A DNA stretch of 7,343 nt from Nitrososphaera sp. (GCA_022545875.1 JAKEIF010000237.1:1-7343); one strand, 5' to 3'. Shown: positions 1 through 5,195, numbered from the stretch's first letter. The notes: generated from the letters alone by a model not told the origin. Numbers and translations: made by a program.

Positions 1-216
1 ATGCTCTTGCTGGTGGCAGACGGCATCGTGATGTCAGAATTTAAGGTAATGATTTCAAGAAATGAGGGCTTCCTGCTCGAGGGAATCGCAAGAGGGGAAA
101 AACTCAACCTCAGTCGGCACAAGTACAAAGTGGAGATAAAAGCCGTCACCTATCACGAAATGGAGATTAAAGAAGACAGCTCAGGGGCAACCGTACGGTT
201 CCTGCTTGACCTCTAA
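1..216 (+). CDS. Archease, C-terminal half (5' end outside window)
   Basis: Archease activates the RNA ligase RtcB, which joins exons after tRNA intron removal; it helps guanylylation and turnover of the ligase in the cytoplasm. The 71 codons visible here match the C-terminal half of the family (normally about 140 aa). Visible marks are an ARGEK stretch at residues 30-34, the signature KAVTYH at 47-52, and the terminal LLDL, whose Asp70 corresponds to the conserved metal-site aspartate near the family's C-terminus. The first base of the window happens to be an in-frame ATG, but the N-terminal part of the fold (including the other metal-binding Asp) is missing, so this is a cut-off gene rather than a short one. 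It ends with TAA. A link to the intron-containing tRNA-Ser further along is functional only; there is no operon connection. Confidence 0.85.
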   Translation: MLLLVADGIVMSEFKVMISRNEGFLLEGIARGEKLNLSRHKYKVEIKAVTYHEMEIKEDSSGATVRFLLDL

Positions 217-344
217 AATTTATTAAAAGCCCTGCGGGGTCTCTCGCGACAGGATATTATCTTCAGCGAAAATCAACGTGGCTGGTGTACAAAGCCCTTT
301 CTATCACTCTGGATTTCGGAAGAGAGCAAAGTACGAATGCGCTT

Positions 345-358
345 TAACCGTTAAATTG
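345..358 (+). promoter_or_regulatory. TATA-like box of the receiver gene
   Basis: An AT-rich taaccgttaaattg stretch is centred about 30 nt before the TTG start at 384, the spacing expected for a leaderless or nearly leaderless archaeal transcript. The rest of the 217-383 gap shows no gene or recognisable RNA. Confidence 0.35.
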
Positions 359-383
359 TTTAGGCTTGTCATAACTGTGGCAG

Positions 384-785
384 TTGTTTCGTCAGTCAAT
401 TCTTGTGCTAGATGATGAGAGCGACATCGTCTTTACGTTCAAGAGGTCTCTAGAGATAGCTGGCTTTCCAGTGTTTGGTTTTACCGACCCTCACCTCGCG
501 CTGGAACACTTTAAGAATAATTCTGGTCACTACGGGTTGATTCTTACCGATGTACGGATGCCGCGAATGAATGGGCTGGAATTTGCCGAGAAGGTCAGGA
601 TGCTAAGCCCCAAAGTAAAGATCTTGCTAATGTCGGCATTTGATATGAAAGACCTCTCCATAGAGTCTTCGCTAGAAATTTCCGGACTCTTGCAAAAGCC
701 ACTTTCTCCGATGGAGCTAAACCAAGTCATATCCAAGCATGTTGGCATTAGCCGCGGAGACGACAACATCAAGCAGAAGTCATGA
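384..785 (+). CDS. Stand-alone CheY-like response regulator receiver protein
   Basis: This is a 133-aa single-domain receiver that would take a phosphoryl group from a histidine kinase. All key positions are present: the acidic pair Asp10-Asp11 for Mg2+, phospho-acceptor Asp56 in LTDVRMPRMNG, switch Ser84, and Lys105-Pro106 before the last helix. No DNA-binding or enzymatic output domain follows; only about 15 polar residues remain after the last helix. Its output must therefore work through a partner, as is common for receiver-only proteins of Nitrososphaera-like archaea. The start is TTG, chosen because an in-frame TAA lies at 372-374 and the fold begins immediately at QSILVLDDE. No kinase is nearby. 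Its last 6 bases, including the stop, overlap the end of the opposing FEN1 gene, and a hairpin plus T-tract lies 21 nt downstream of the stop. Confidence 0.9.
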   Translation: MFRQSILVLDDESDIVFTFKRSLEIAGFPVFGFTDPHLALEHFKNNSGHYGLILTDVRMPRMNGLEFAEKVRMLSPKVKILLMSAFDMKDLSIESSLEISGLLQKPLSPMELNQVISKHVGISRGDDNIKQKS

Positions 786-1805
786 GAACCATTGCTCGAG
801 TGACTGGCTGCGGTTTTCCGCAGCTTTTTGCAGCTTGTCCAACTGACCGGCCACCCTATCTGTAGAAAAACTCTTGTCCACACACAGAAAGTCCAACACT
901 TTTTCCCGTTTGACCTCTCCAAATACGATGTCATCGACCTTTGGCGCTTCGGGCTTGAGAAATATCCGTCTAATCTCTTCGTACGGGATTTCTGTGAGGA
1001 GACTTTTCACTTTTTCAACATTTTCCAGCCTACCTGCTTCTTTGATCAGCTTTAGAGCGGTCTTGGGTCCTATCCCCGGAAAGCCGCCGGGATTGAAATC
1101 AGTCCCAATGAGTATGCCGACATCTACTAACTGCTCATGGCTAAGGCCTGCCTCCTGGAGCACTCTGTCGTGTTCAAAGATTTCAGGTTCCACGTCCACG
1201 TAGGCATTCCGGTTTGGGATCTTGCGCCTCCCGCTGATGGCGAGGTTTCTTACCAGTCTTTTGGCACCAAATAGTATCGAGTCGTAATCCTGGCTTGCAG
1301 AAGCGAATGCCAATTCGTGCCTAGTCAGATAAGCGGCGGCACCCTCGCCGTCTGAGGGAGCCTGCACTATGGGTATTCCAAGGTGGCCGAGCAGAATCTT
1401 TGTCTCATCGACCATCTTGTCCGTAAGGACAGACGTTCGTTTTCCGTACTTGCGCGCATCTTCAAAGCGGCCTTCCTCTATCGCCAAATGGTAGCTTTCA
1501 GTCGCCTCCTTTTTCAGCTTGCTTCTCCTCTCAATTTCCCCTATCTTGAGTTCATGCGCCTTGCCATCGTATACGTAGATGGGTTTGATGTTCTCCATTA
1601 ACAGATTGATGTTTCGATAGAACAGGCCGCTCAAGTGGCTGGTGATTTCTCCCTTGCTGTTGGCCAGTGGCTCGCCGGTAGGGCCCCTGATGGTGGCCAA
1701 GAATTGGTAAATCGTGTTGTAAGCGTCGACTGCCACTACCTTACCTGACAGCTCTGCGATCTTTAACGGCGAAGGCGTAATGAGTGGCTTGAGATCTAGG
1801 CCCAT
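780..1805 (-). CDS. fen: Flap endonuclease 1 (FEN1/XPG family)
   Basis: FEN1 cuts 5' flaps during Okazaki-fragment maturation and long-patch base-excision repair. At 341 aa it is full length for an archaeal enzyme. The N-domain begins MGLDLKPLI with active-site Asp27 (VAVDAYN) and Asp80 (YVYDGKA). The I-domain has Asp152 and Glu154 in APSDGEGAAA, Asp173 and Asp175 in SQDYDS, and Asp236 in IGTDFN. The helix-hairpin DNA-binding motif GFPGIGPKTALKL spans 241-253. Two points differ from the family norm. The first I-domain acid is Asp rather than the usual Glu. The C-terminal PCNA-binding motif reads SQSLEQWF (333-340), with Ser where the first Gln of a PIP box is expected. The start is ATG, with MG at the N-terminus as is usual for the family, since the N-terminus enters the active site. 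It lies 63 bp downstream of the AAA+ gene on the same strand and probably has its own promoter. Confidence 0.97.
   Translation of the reverse strand: MGLDLKPLITPSPLKIAELSGKVVAVDAYNTIYQFLATIRGPTGEPLANSKGEITSHLSGLFYRNINLLMENIKPIYVYDGKAHELKIGEIERRSKLKKEATESYHLAIEEGRFEDARKYGKRTSVLTDKMVDETKILLGHLGIPIVQAPSDGEGAAAYLTRHELAFASASQDYDSILFGAKRLVRNLAISGRRKIPNRNAYVDVEPEIFEHDRVLQEAGLSHEQLVDVGILIGTDFNPGGFPGIGPKTALKLIKEAGRLENVEKVKSLLTEIPYEEIRRIFLKPEAPKVDDIVFGEVKREKVLDFLCVDKSFSTDRVAGQLDKLQKAAENRSQSLEQWFS
807..829 (+). terminator. Hairpin plus T5, terminator-like, inside the FEN1 coding region
   Basis: A perfect 7-bp stem (gctgcgg / ccgcagc) with a TTTT loop is followed directly by TTTTT on the plus strand, starting 21 nt after the receiver stop. 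It has the form of an intrinsic terminator for the receiver transcript. It sits in FEN1 codons 328-333 (AAENRS), read from the other strand; the minus strand has no T-tract after the stem, so it should act in one direction only. Archaeal termination needs mainly the U-tract, so the role of the stem is uncertain. Confidence 0.55.
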
Positions 1806-1834
1806 TATTCTACGTCAGATAGCGGCGCAACAAG

Positions 1835-1847
1835 AACTTTTAACTTT
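1835..1847 (-). promoter_or_regulatory. TATA-like box of FEN1
   Basis: Read on the minus strand, aaaagttaaaagtt lies roughly 30-42 nt upstream of the FEN1 ATG in the 63-bp gap after the AAA+ gene. Predicted transcription would begin about 10 nt before the start codon. The match is modest. Confidence 0.3.
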
Positions 1848-1868
1848 TCTCGTCACCGGCAGCGAATA

Positions 1869-2597
1869 TCACTTCTTGTATATTCTCAGAGTATCTGTTA
1901 TCCATCCTACGTCTGCAGCGCTTTTTGCAAGGCGGCCCAACTTTATGCAGTCCCGAATGTCCTTTGACTTGAGTTTTGTCCACACGGCATCTGCAATCGC
2001 CTCAGAGACATCTGTCGAAACGCCGTCTCTTGACAAGATGTGGTTACATATTTGCTGGAAAGAGCCAAATGAATACTGTCTGAAATGAAGCACGACAAAC
2101 CTTGACAGGAGAGGAGTCAACATCCTCTCGGTCCCGTTGCTCGTTGCGAAAACCCAGGTCTTTAGCTGGGTATTCCGGGTTCGCTGGTACTTTGTCTCAG
2201 AGACGATTCCAGTTTCCATCAGGCTCAATAGTGCAGTCTGGTCTTTCATTGGCATATGCTCGATTTCGTCCACTATCAGGTATCTTGGTCTCTTGTCAAA
2301 AAGATAGTCCATCATGCCAGATTTTGTGCTGTGGCTGCCAAGGGTAAAGTATGAACGCTCGAGCTTTATGCATTCGAGCATGAACAAGGTCTTTGCGGAG
2401 GCGGGAGGGCCCACCAGCAGGATGTGGACCGGCTTTTCAGAGGAAAGAGACATGGCAAACAGCCTTTTTACGTCGTCATAGCCTACAACGCTGTCAAAGA
2501 CGAGTTCTGCCTTGGTAGTCCTGGTAACGATAGAATCCCGGTGCAATTCTTCTTCGCTTTGCTCTACTCCTACAGGCAGCTCGTCTTCAAATGTCAC
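1869..2597 (-). CDS. AAA+ ATPase, RuvB/MCM-like core
   Basis: This is a 242-aa single-module AAA+ ATPase. Walker A is GPPASAKT (63-70), Walker B YLIVDEIE (106-113, with Asp110-Glu111), sensor 1 ATSN (151-154), arginine finger SRF (Arg166), and a probable sensor 2 arginine at 215 in the C-terminal lid. About 35 residues precede the fold, acidic at first. The IVDEIEHM motif and ATSNGTERMLTPLLSRF resemble the RuvB/MCM/MoxR side of the AAA+ group, but the protein lacks a winged-helix domain (RuvB) or an N-terminal DNA-binding domain (MCM). It may therefore act as a loader or remodeller rather than a helicase; that is inference. The start is GTG: the frame is open upstream to a TGA at 2649-2651, but no other start codon occurs there. 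Position next to FEN1 on the same strand suggests, without proving, a role in replication or repair. Confidence 0.85.
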   Translation of the reverse strand: MTFEDELPVGVEQSEEELHRDSIVTRTTKAELVFDSVVGYDDVKRLFAMSLSSEKPVHILLVGPPASAKTLFMLECIKLERSYFTLGSHSTKSGMMDYLFDKRPRYLIVDEIEHMPMKDQTALLSLMETGIVSETKYQRTRNTQLKTWVFATSNGTERMLTPLLSRFVVLHFRQYSFGSFQQICNHILSRDGVSTDVSEAIADAVWTKLKSKDIRDCIKLGRLAKSAADVGWITDTLRIYKK

Positions 2598-2673
2598 TGA
2601 CCGAGTATCGCATTGTCGGGCTTTAGGTGTTCCTGATAAATCGCAGCGTCAACATACTGAATATTTCTAGACC

Positions 2674-2991
2674 CTAGTTGGCAAAGGTCCTTATCGCGGC
2701 TAGAATTTCGCCGCTCAACTTTATAGTGTAAGCTGCCGCATTGTCGTCAGAGATCTTTGACAGTTCGTCTAGGAATTTGGTCTTGTCCTTGCCGCGCTCG
2801 TACATCCCGCCCGATTCCTTGATGCAAAGCGGAAACTTTTGCATCTTGATCCCGTTCGCATTTAAGTGGTTGATAAAGCGCCTGTAGCTCTCTATGTTGT
2901 ACCAATCCCAACTGCGCTCCTCGCAGTAGGATATCCAAACGTCGACTGTATTTTGAAAGAACGCCTTTTGGCGCAGTTGATCGAGTGTCAT
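2674..2991 (-). CDS. Conserved-looking hypothetical protein, 105 aa
   Basis: I do not recognise this protein. It is soluble, has no transmembrane segment, and has an aromatic-rich N-terminal half (WISYCEERSWDWYNIESYRRF, broken here at residues 19-39) followed by a basic, charged middle (about 63-72) and an Ala-rich helical end. Two cysteines (23 and 56) do not form a metal motif. The ATG start lies 6 bp after the stop of the upstream membrane/zinc-ribbon gene, and GAGG just before the ATG could serve as a weak ribosome binding site, as expected for an internal operon gene. That makes it the best-supported partner of the 107-aa protein. A 76-bp gap separates it from the AAA+ gene downstream. 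Confidence 0.75.
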   Translation of the reverse strand: MTLDQLRQKAFFQNTVDVWISYCEERSWDWYNIESYRRFINHLNANGIKMQKFPLCIKESGGMYERGKDKTKFLDELSKISDDNAAAYTIKLSGEILAAIRTFAN

Positions 2992-2997
2992 ATGCCT

Positions 2998-3321
2998 CTA
3001 AAAATCAGCTCTTCTCATCTTGGAGCCGCAGCGCGGGCAGGCTCCTCCCTTGAACTTGTGGCCGCAGGAAATGCAGACATAATTGATGCCGCCGCCTCCG
3101 CCTCCGAGCATGCCGCCGAATCCGCCTCCGCCGCCCCCCATTCCGCCCATGCGGGCCATTGCGCGCTTTCTGAGATAATATGACATTAGGATAAATATTC
3201 CAATAGCCGGAATCAGACCAAGAAGTGGGTTACCAAAGAGCATGCCGAAAAGCCATGTTAGCGTAAGGCTTATGGCAAGCGAAATAACGATCCAAACCAT
3301 CTGCTGTCCAACCCAGTTCAA
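2998..3321 (-). CDS. Two-TM, Gly-rich, C-terminal zinc-ribbon protein
   Basis: This 107-aa membrane protein has two hydrophobic segments, about residues 8-29 and 32-50, split by a short GNP turn. A basic RKRAMAR patch (51-57) follows, then a flexible stretch almost entirely of Gly and Met (59-78), then a zinc ribbon with Cys83-X2-Cys86 and Cys95-X2-Cys98. The positive-inside rule puts both ends in the cytoplasm, so the ribbon would hang from the membrane on a Gly tether. The function is unknown; a membrane-tethered docking or sensing role is inference. The start is TTG (in-frame TAA at 3325-3327), favoured because a TATA box lies at leaderless spacing; an in-frame ATG seven codons later is the alternative. 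It is the first gene of an apparent operon with the 105-aa protein. The Gly codons make the plus strand CCG-rich and create a spurious Ala-rich reading frame there. Confidence 0.8.
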   Translation of the reverse strand: MNWVGQQMVWIVISLAISLTLTWLFGMLFGNPLLGLIPAIGIFILMSYYLRKRAMARMGGMGGGGGGFGGMLGGGGGGINYVCISCGHKFKGGACPRCGSKMRRADF

Positions 3322-3348
3322 TGGTTATCACAGGATATTGGAGCTGTT

Positions 3349-3359
3349 CTTTTATTAAG
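3349..3359 (-). promoter_or_regulatory. TATA box of the TM/zinc-ribbon operon
   Basis: On the minus strand cttaataaaag is centred about 33 nt before the TTG at 3321. With a start site some 26 nt after the box, the transcript would begin at or a few bases before the TTG, that is, leaderless. Confidence 0.6.
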
Positions 3360-3411
3360 TTTTCCAGCGCGTACAGTATAAATCAAAGAATATGTCAAGA
3401 TTGTTGAATAT

Positions 3412-3424
3412 CAAATATAATTAA
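3412..3424 (+). promoter_or_regulatory. TATA box of the Cys-rich 70-aa gene
   Basis: The AT-rich caaatataattaa is centred 30 nt before the TTG at 3448 and supports that codon over the downstream ATG at 3481 as the leaderless start. A second AT-rich patch (gtataaatc, 3376-3384 region) lies too far upstream for this gene. Confidence 0.55.
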
Positions 3425-3447
3425 CCTCTACGGATGATAGCTGCCTG

Positions 3448-3660
3448 TTGCCAAAACCCGCCGGTACTCCATCTATTTTCATGTTATGCGAGACTTGCTA
3501 CTGGTGCGCAACCTACTTTGACAAGACCAAGGTAGTTGAAAAGTGCCCAAAGTGTCTTGCAGGGATGCTTTCGAGCTTTCCAATCATGCCCGACGAGGCT
3601 TTCATATTCAGCTGCGATGCAAAACGCGGAGTAGAGCTAGATTTTACGCGAAGAAAGTAG
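3448..3660 (+). CDS. Small Cys-rich zinc-binding protein, 70 aa
   Basis: This small cytoplasmic protein has a zinc-ribbon pattern: Cys14-X2-Cys17-X2-Cys20 and, after a short basic loop, Cys33-Pro-Lys-Cys36, with one more Cys at 56. Two of the first three Cys plus the CPKC pair would make a standard four-Cys site. No catalytic motif is visible; such proteins often bind nucleic acid or another protein. The TTG start is chosen from promoter spacing; starting at ATG 3481 would give 59 aa and keep every Cys. It converges on the JAMM protease gene with 6 bp between the stop codons, and is divergent from the TM/zinc-ribbon operon. I do not know its function. Confidence 0.7.
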   Translation: MPKPAGTPSIFMLCETCYWCATYFDKTKVVEKCPKCLAGMLSSFPIMPDEAFIFSCDAKRGVELDFTRRK

Positions 3661-3666
3661 TCAGGA

Positions 3667-4074
3667 TCACTCTGATTCCAGTATCTTTAGTTCAATGGCG
3701 TCTCCGTTTCTGTCAAACGCGCCCAGCGTGTCGTCTTCGTACGGATGGCTAATGATCAGAGAAACTAGGCCGTAGAAGTGATTTAGATCTTCAAGAGAAG
3801 GCTTGTTGGACCCGCCTGGATGCGAGTGCGCCGTCCCAATATAAGAGAGATCGAAGGGCAAGTCATGGATCGGAAAGCCAGAGTAATACGGACCGCTCAT
3901 GGAAAATGGAGGTATCACGAGCCTGTCAATGAGCAAGTGATCCTTTTTGCTCCTTCCCTGCAAAACCAAGATTGCTTCATTTGGGTGCTTCGTCCTTGAG
4001 TATGTGATAATTCCGTCAGCAGCCTGCCTAGTAATTGCGATATATTTGCGAGCCGTCGTTTTGCCAAAGACCAC
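3667..4074 (-). CDS. JAMM/MPN+ metalloprotease (Mov34/JAB1 family)
   Basis: This 135-aa single-domain JAMM protein has the complete zinc-protease motif. Glu33 (NEAILVLQG) is the general base, His83 and His85 in AHSHP bind zinc, Ser93 is the stabilising serine, and Asp96 is the third ligand, giving the canonical HXH-X10-D spacing. Characterised archaeal members (HvJAMM1, AfJAMM) cleave isopeptide-linked ubiquitin-like SAMP modifiers and can act in sulfur transfer. The same activity is plausible here, though no ubiquitin-like or E1-like gene is in the window. The length is typical of stand-alone forms. The start is GTG; an in-frame TGA lies four codons upstream, and a TATA-like box sits at leaderless distance. 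An ATG at 4085-4087, preceded by a purine-rich stretch, is in another frame and stops after about 19 codons. Confidence 0.92.
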   Translation of the reverse strand: MVFGKTTARKYIAITRQAADGIITYSRTKHPNEAILVLQGRSKKDHLLIDRLVIPPFSMSGPYYSGFPIHDLPFDLSYIGTAHSHPGGSNKPSLEDLNHFYGLVSLIISHPYEDDTLGAFDRNGDAIELKILESE

Positions 4075-4095
4075 GTGAAATTTTCATGAGGCTCC

Positions 4096-4106
4096 CTTTA
4101 TTTTAG
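4096..4106 (-). promoter_or_regulatory. TATA box of the JAMM gene
   Basis: On the minus strand ctaaaataaag is centred 27 nt before the GTG at 4074, so transcription should start almost exactly on that codon. Confidence 0.6.
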
Positions 4107-4207
4107 TATTGGCTGGACAGCATGTTCTGCTACAAAATACTTGCATAAGAATTTCCCGATATGGATAATAAGCGGCCTACGCATAGTTGTGACAACGTAA
4201 AGATGAC

Positions 4208-4531
4208 ATGTTCTTGAACAAAGCGAACGGGGGCAAGATTATTGTTAGACGCGGATCCGTGTCAAACGACAAAGATGGCACTCCGCTTTTGATAAACGAG
4301 CAGGGAGAGGCCTACAGGGTAAACGACACTGCCGTCTCTCTTTGGAACATGTGTAACGGCATCAGCTTTGACGACCTTTTCCTTGAAGTGATGCGCATAT
4401 CAAGCGAAGGAGAGGAGCATGTTCGCGAGTCCTTGGAGCAGATGGTAACACAGTTCTGCAGCATCTCCGTTGCCGAACTAAAAGATCTTGATAGTATCAG
4501 CGCAGTCCGCAAATTTGGAATGCGAACGTGA
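4208..4531 (+). CDS. PqqD-like (RiPP recognition element-type) protein, 107 aa
   Basis: The middle of this protein fits the PqqD family: a beta-rich start, then LLINEQGEAYRVNDTAVSLW (27-46) with the conserved N-D-T-A-x-x-x-W core, CNG (49-51), and a helical region in which FDDLF and VRESLEQMV match the family's helices. PqqD-like domains bind precursor peptides and hand them to radical-SAM or other modifying enzymes. No such enzyme or precursor peptide is in the window, so this is an orphan member and its ligand is unknown. The ATG start follows an in-frame TGA at 4190-4192. AT-rich patches at 4164-4173 and 4181-4188 could each serve as its promoter; I cannot choose between them. Its last 35 bp overlap the end of the opposing 143-aa gene. 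Confidence 0.75.
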   Translation: MFLNKANGGKIIVRRGSVSNDKDGTPLLINEQGEAYRVNDTAVSLWNMCNGISFDDLFLEVMRISSEGEEHVRESLEQMVTQFCSISVAELKDLDSISAVRKFGMRT

Positions 4532-4928
4532 CACAGCCTGCTATTTTCCCACTGCGCCTGTAGGGGTAAAAGTTATTTGTCTTTTTCGGCAAGAGTTCGT
4601 GTTTTATCGCGGCAGCGTCAGACTTCGATATCTGCATTTTTACCAGACGCTCGCCAAGAATAGCTGACCATGGCAGTTGTGGGAGGGAGTCCTTGTTGTT
4701 CGCCATGATCGCCACTACTCTGTTTGGATCCACTCTATCGAGGACTATTGAATAATTGTAATCGTCATTTTCGCTGAACGGATCAGGCACGCAAAACGGA
4801 TCTATGTGAGCATACTCGCGGAAAACGTCGCGCATTGAATCTGCAAGGCCAGCTGCGATAGCGACATCTGCCATTGACAGAGATCTTATTTCCTCAGGAG
4901 TCGGCAATCTTATTGACGTTGCTAGCAC
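4497..4928 (-). CDS. Hypothetical protein, 143 aa
   Basis: I do not recognise this protein. It is soluble with no TM segment. The N-terminus is helical (TPEEIRSLSMADVAIAAGLA, residues 10-29), followed by an acidic, Pro- and aromatic-rich stretch (44-58), a possible beta segment with VDPNRVVAIMANN (66-78), and a basic end (PKKTNNFYPYRRSGK, 114-128). The start is GTG, with an in-frame TGA three codons upstream and a strong TATA box at leaderless spacing. The last eleven codons overlap the end of the PqqD-like gene in convergent orientation. Codon choice resembles that of its neighbours. Convergence with the PqqD-like gene does not by itself suggest a shared function. Confidence 0.7.
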   Translation of the reverse strand: MLATSIRLPTPEEIRSLSMADVAIAAGLADSMRDVFREYAHIDPFCVPDPFSENDDYNYSIVLDRVDPNRVVAIMANNKDSLPQLPWSAILGERLVKMQISKSDAAAIKHELLPKKTNNFYPYRRSGKIAGCVTFAFQICGLR

Positions 4929-4948
4929 AGTTGACAGTCATCCTGATC

Positions 4949-4960
4949 ATTATATATAAT
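4949..4960 (-). promoter_or_regulatory. Palindromic TATA box of the 143-aa gene
   Basis: attatatataat is a perfect 12-bp palindrome centred 26-27 nt before the GTG at 4928, the best TATA box in the window. Being symmetrical it could also be read towards the tRNA, but that gene has a better placed box at 4987-4996. Confidence 0.6.
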
Positions 4961-4986
4961 TTCTAATTGACGGCGGACTGATAAAG

Positions 4987-4996
4987 GCATAAATTG
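4987..4996 (+). promoter_or_regulatory. TATA-like box of tRNA-Ser
   Basis: gcataaattg is centred 27 nt before the first base of the tRNA, so transcription would start at or near the mature 5' end. Confidence 0.45.
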
Positions 4997-5041
4997 CAAT
5001 GCCCGGACATCAAGTGATGCCGGGGTACCCAAGCTAGGTAA

Positions 5042-5060
5042 GTCATGACGGTGGACCCTA
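5042..5060 (+). other. Predicted D-loop intron of tRNA-Ser, about 19 nt
   Basis: The D-loop would hold about 33 nt without splicing. A bulge-helix-bulge can be drawn: exon aggt (5036-5039) pairs with intron accc (5055-5058) at three of four positions, bulges aa|g and ta|a flank it, and tca (5043-5045) pairs with tgg (5052-5054). Repeated A residues at both junctions make the exact ends uncertain by 1-2 nt, and the D-loop left behind (14 nt) is slightly long. Confidence 0.6.
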
Positions 5061-5078
5061 AAAGGGGTCAGCCTCGAG

Positions 5079-5096
5079 ATCTAATCCAGACGCGCC
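5079..5096 (+). other. Predicted canonical anticodon-loop intron of tRNA-Ser, 18 nt
   Basis: It sits between positions 37 and 38. The bulge-helix-bulge is clear: exon ctcg (5073-5076) against intron cgcg (5091-5094), three of four pairs; 3-nt bulges ag|a and cc|a; and inner helix tct (5080-5082) with aga (5088-5090) closing a 5-nt loop. Removal restores a 7-nt anticodon loop and a perfect 5-bp stem. The tRNA splicing endonuclease would cut it and RtcB with archease would join the ends. Confidence 0.8.
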
Positions 5097-5195
5097 AGCT
5101 GATGTCCTTCGGGACTCGAGGGTTCAAGTCCCTCTCCCGGCGCCTTTAGCCACACATCTCTCTGATGCATGAGCTGCAACTAAGGGTCCAACGTT

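Larger units (their letters stand above)
5019..5142 (+). tRNA. tRNA-Ser(CGA) with two apparent introns
   Basis: The acceptor stem gccgggg (5019-5025) pairs with tcccggc (5135-5141, one G-U), with discriminator G5142 as in serine tRNAs. CCA is not fully encoded (cct follows). The T-arm is gaggg-ttcaagt-ccctc (5118-5134). The long variable arm typical of class II tRNAs is gtcc-ttcg-ggac (5104-5115). The anticodon stem tcagc (5068-5072) pairs perfectly with gctga (5098-5102) only if 18 nt are removed, giving loop ctcgaga and anticodon CGA (5075-5077), which reads UCG. The D-stem ccc (5028-5030) pairs with ggg (5064-5066) only across an oversized loop, implying a second intron of about 19 nt. The mature length would be about 87 nt. 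Leu is unlikely because of the anticodon and discriminator. Confidence 0.88.

Noticed and set aside
217..383. Possible small RNA between archease and receiver (ggct...agcc and ccc...ggg short pairings)
   Set aside because: The pairings are only 3-4 bp and no RNA family features are visible; only a TATA-like box can be supported.
530..934. 134-aa minus-strand ORF opposite the receiver gene
   Set aside because: It overlaps the receiver and the FEN1 end, where both real frames carry strong family motifs; its own translation shows no domain.
2866..3183. 105-aa plus-strand ORF rich in Ala and Ser
   Set aside because: It is the complement of the Gly-rich and zinc-ribbon codons of the minus-strand membrane protein; the composition is an artefact of GGN codons.
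4028..4087. ATG at 4085-4087 (minus) with a purine-rich upstream stretch as JAMM start
   Set aside because: It is out of frame with the JAMM protein and reaches a stop after about 19 codons; the GTG at 4074 fits the promoter spacing.
5118..5142. tRNA 3' end as an attachment site with a duplicate in the window
   Set aside because: I found no second copy of this sequence within the window.
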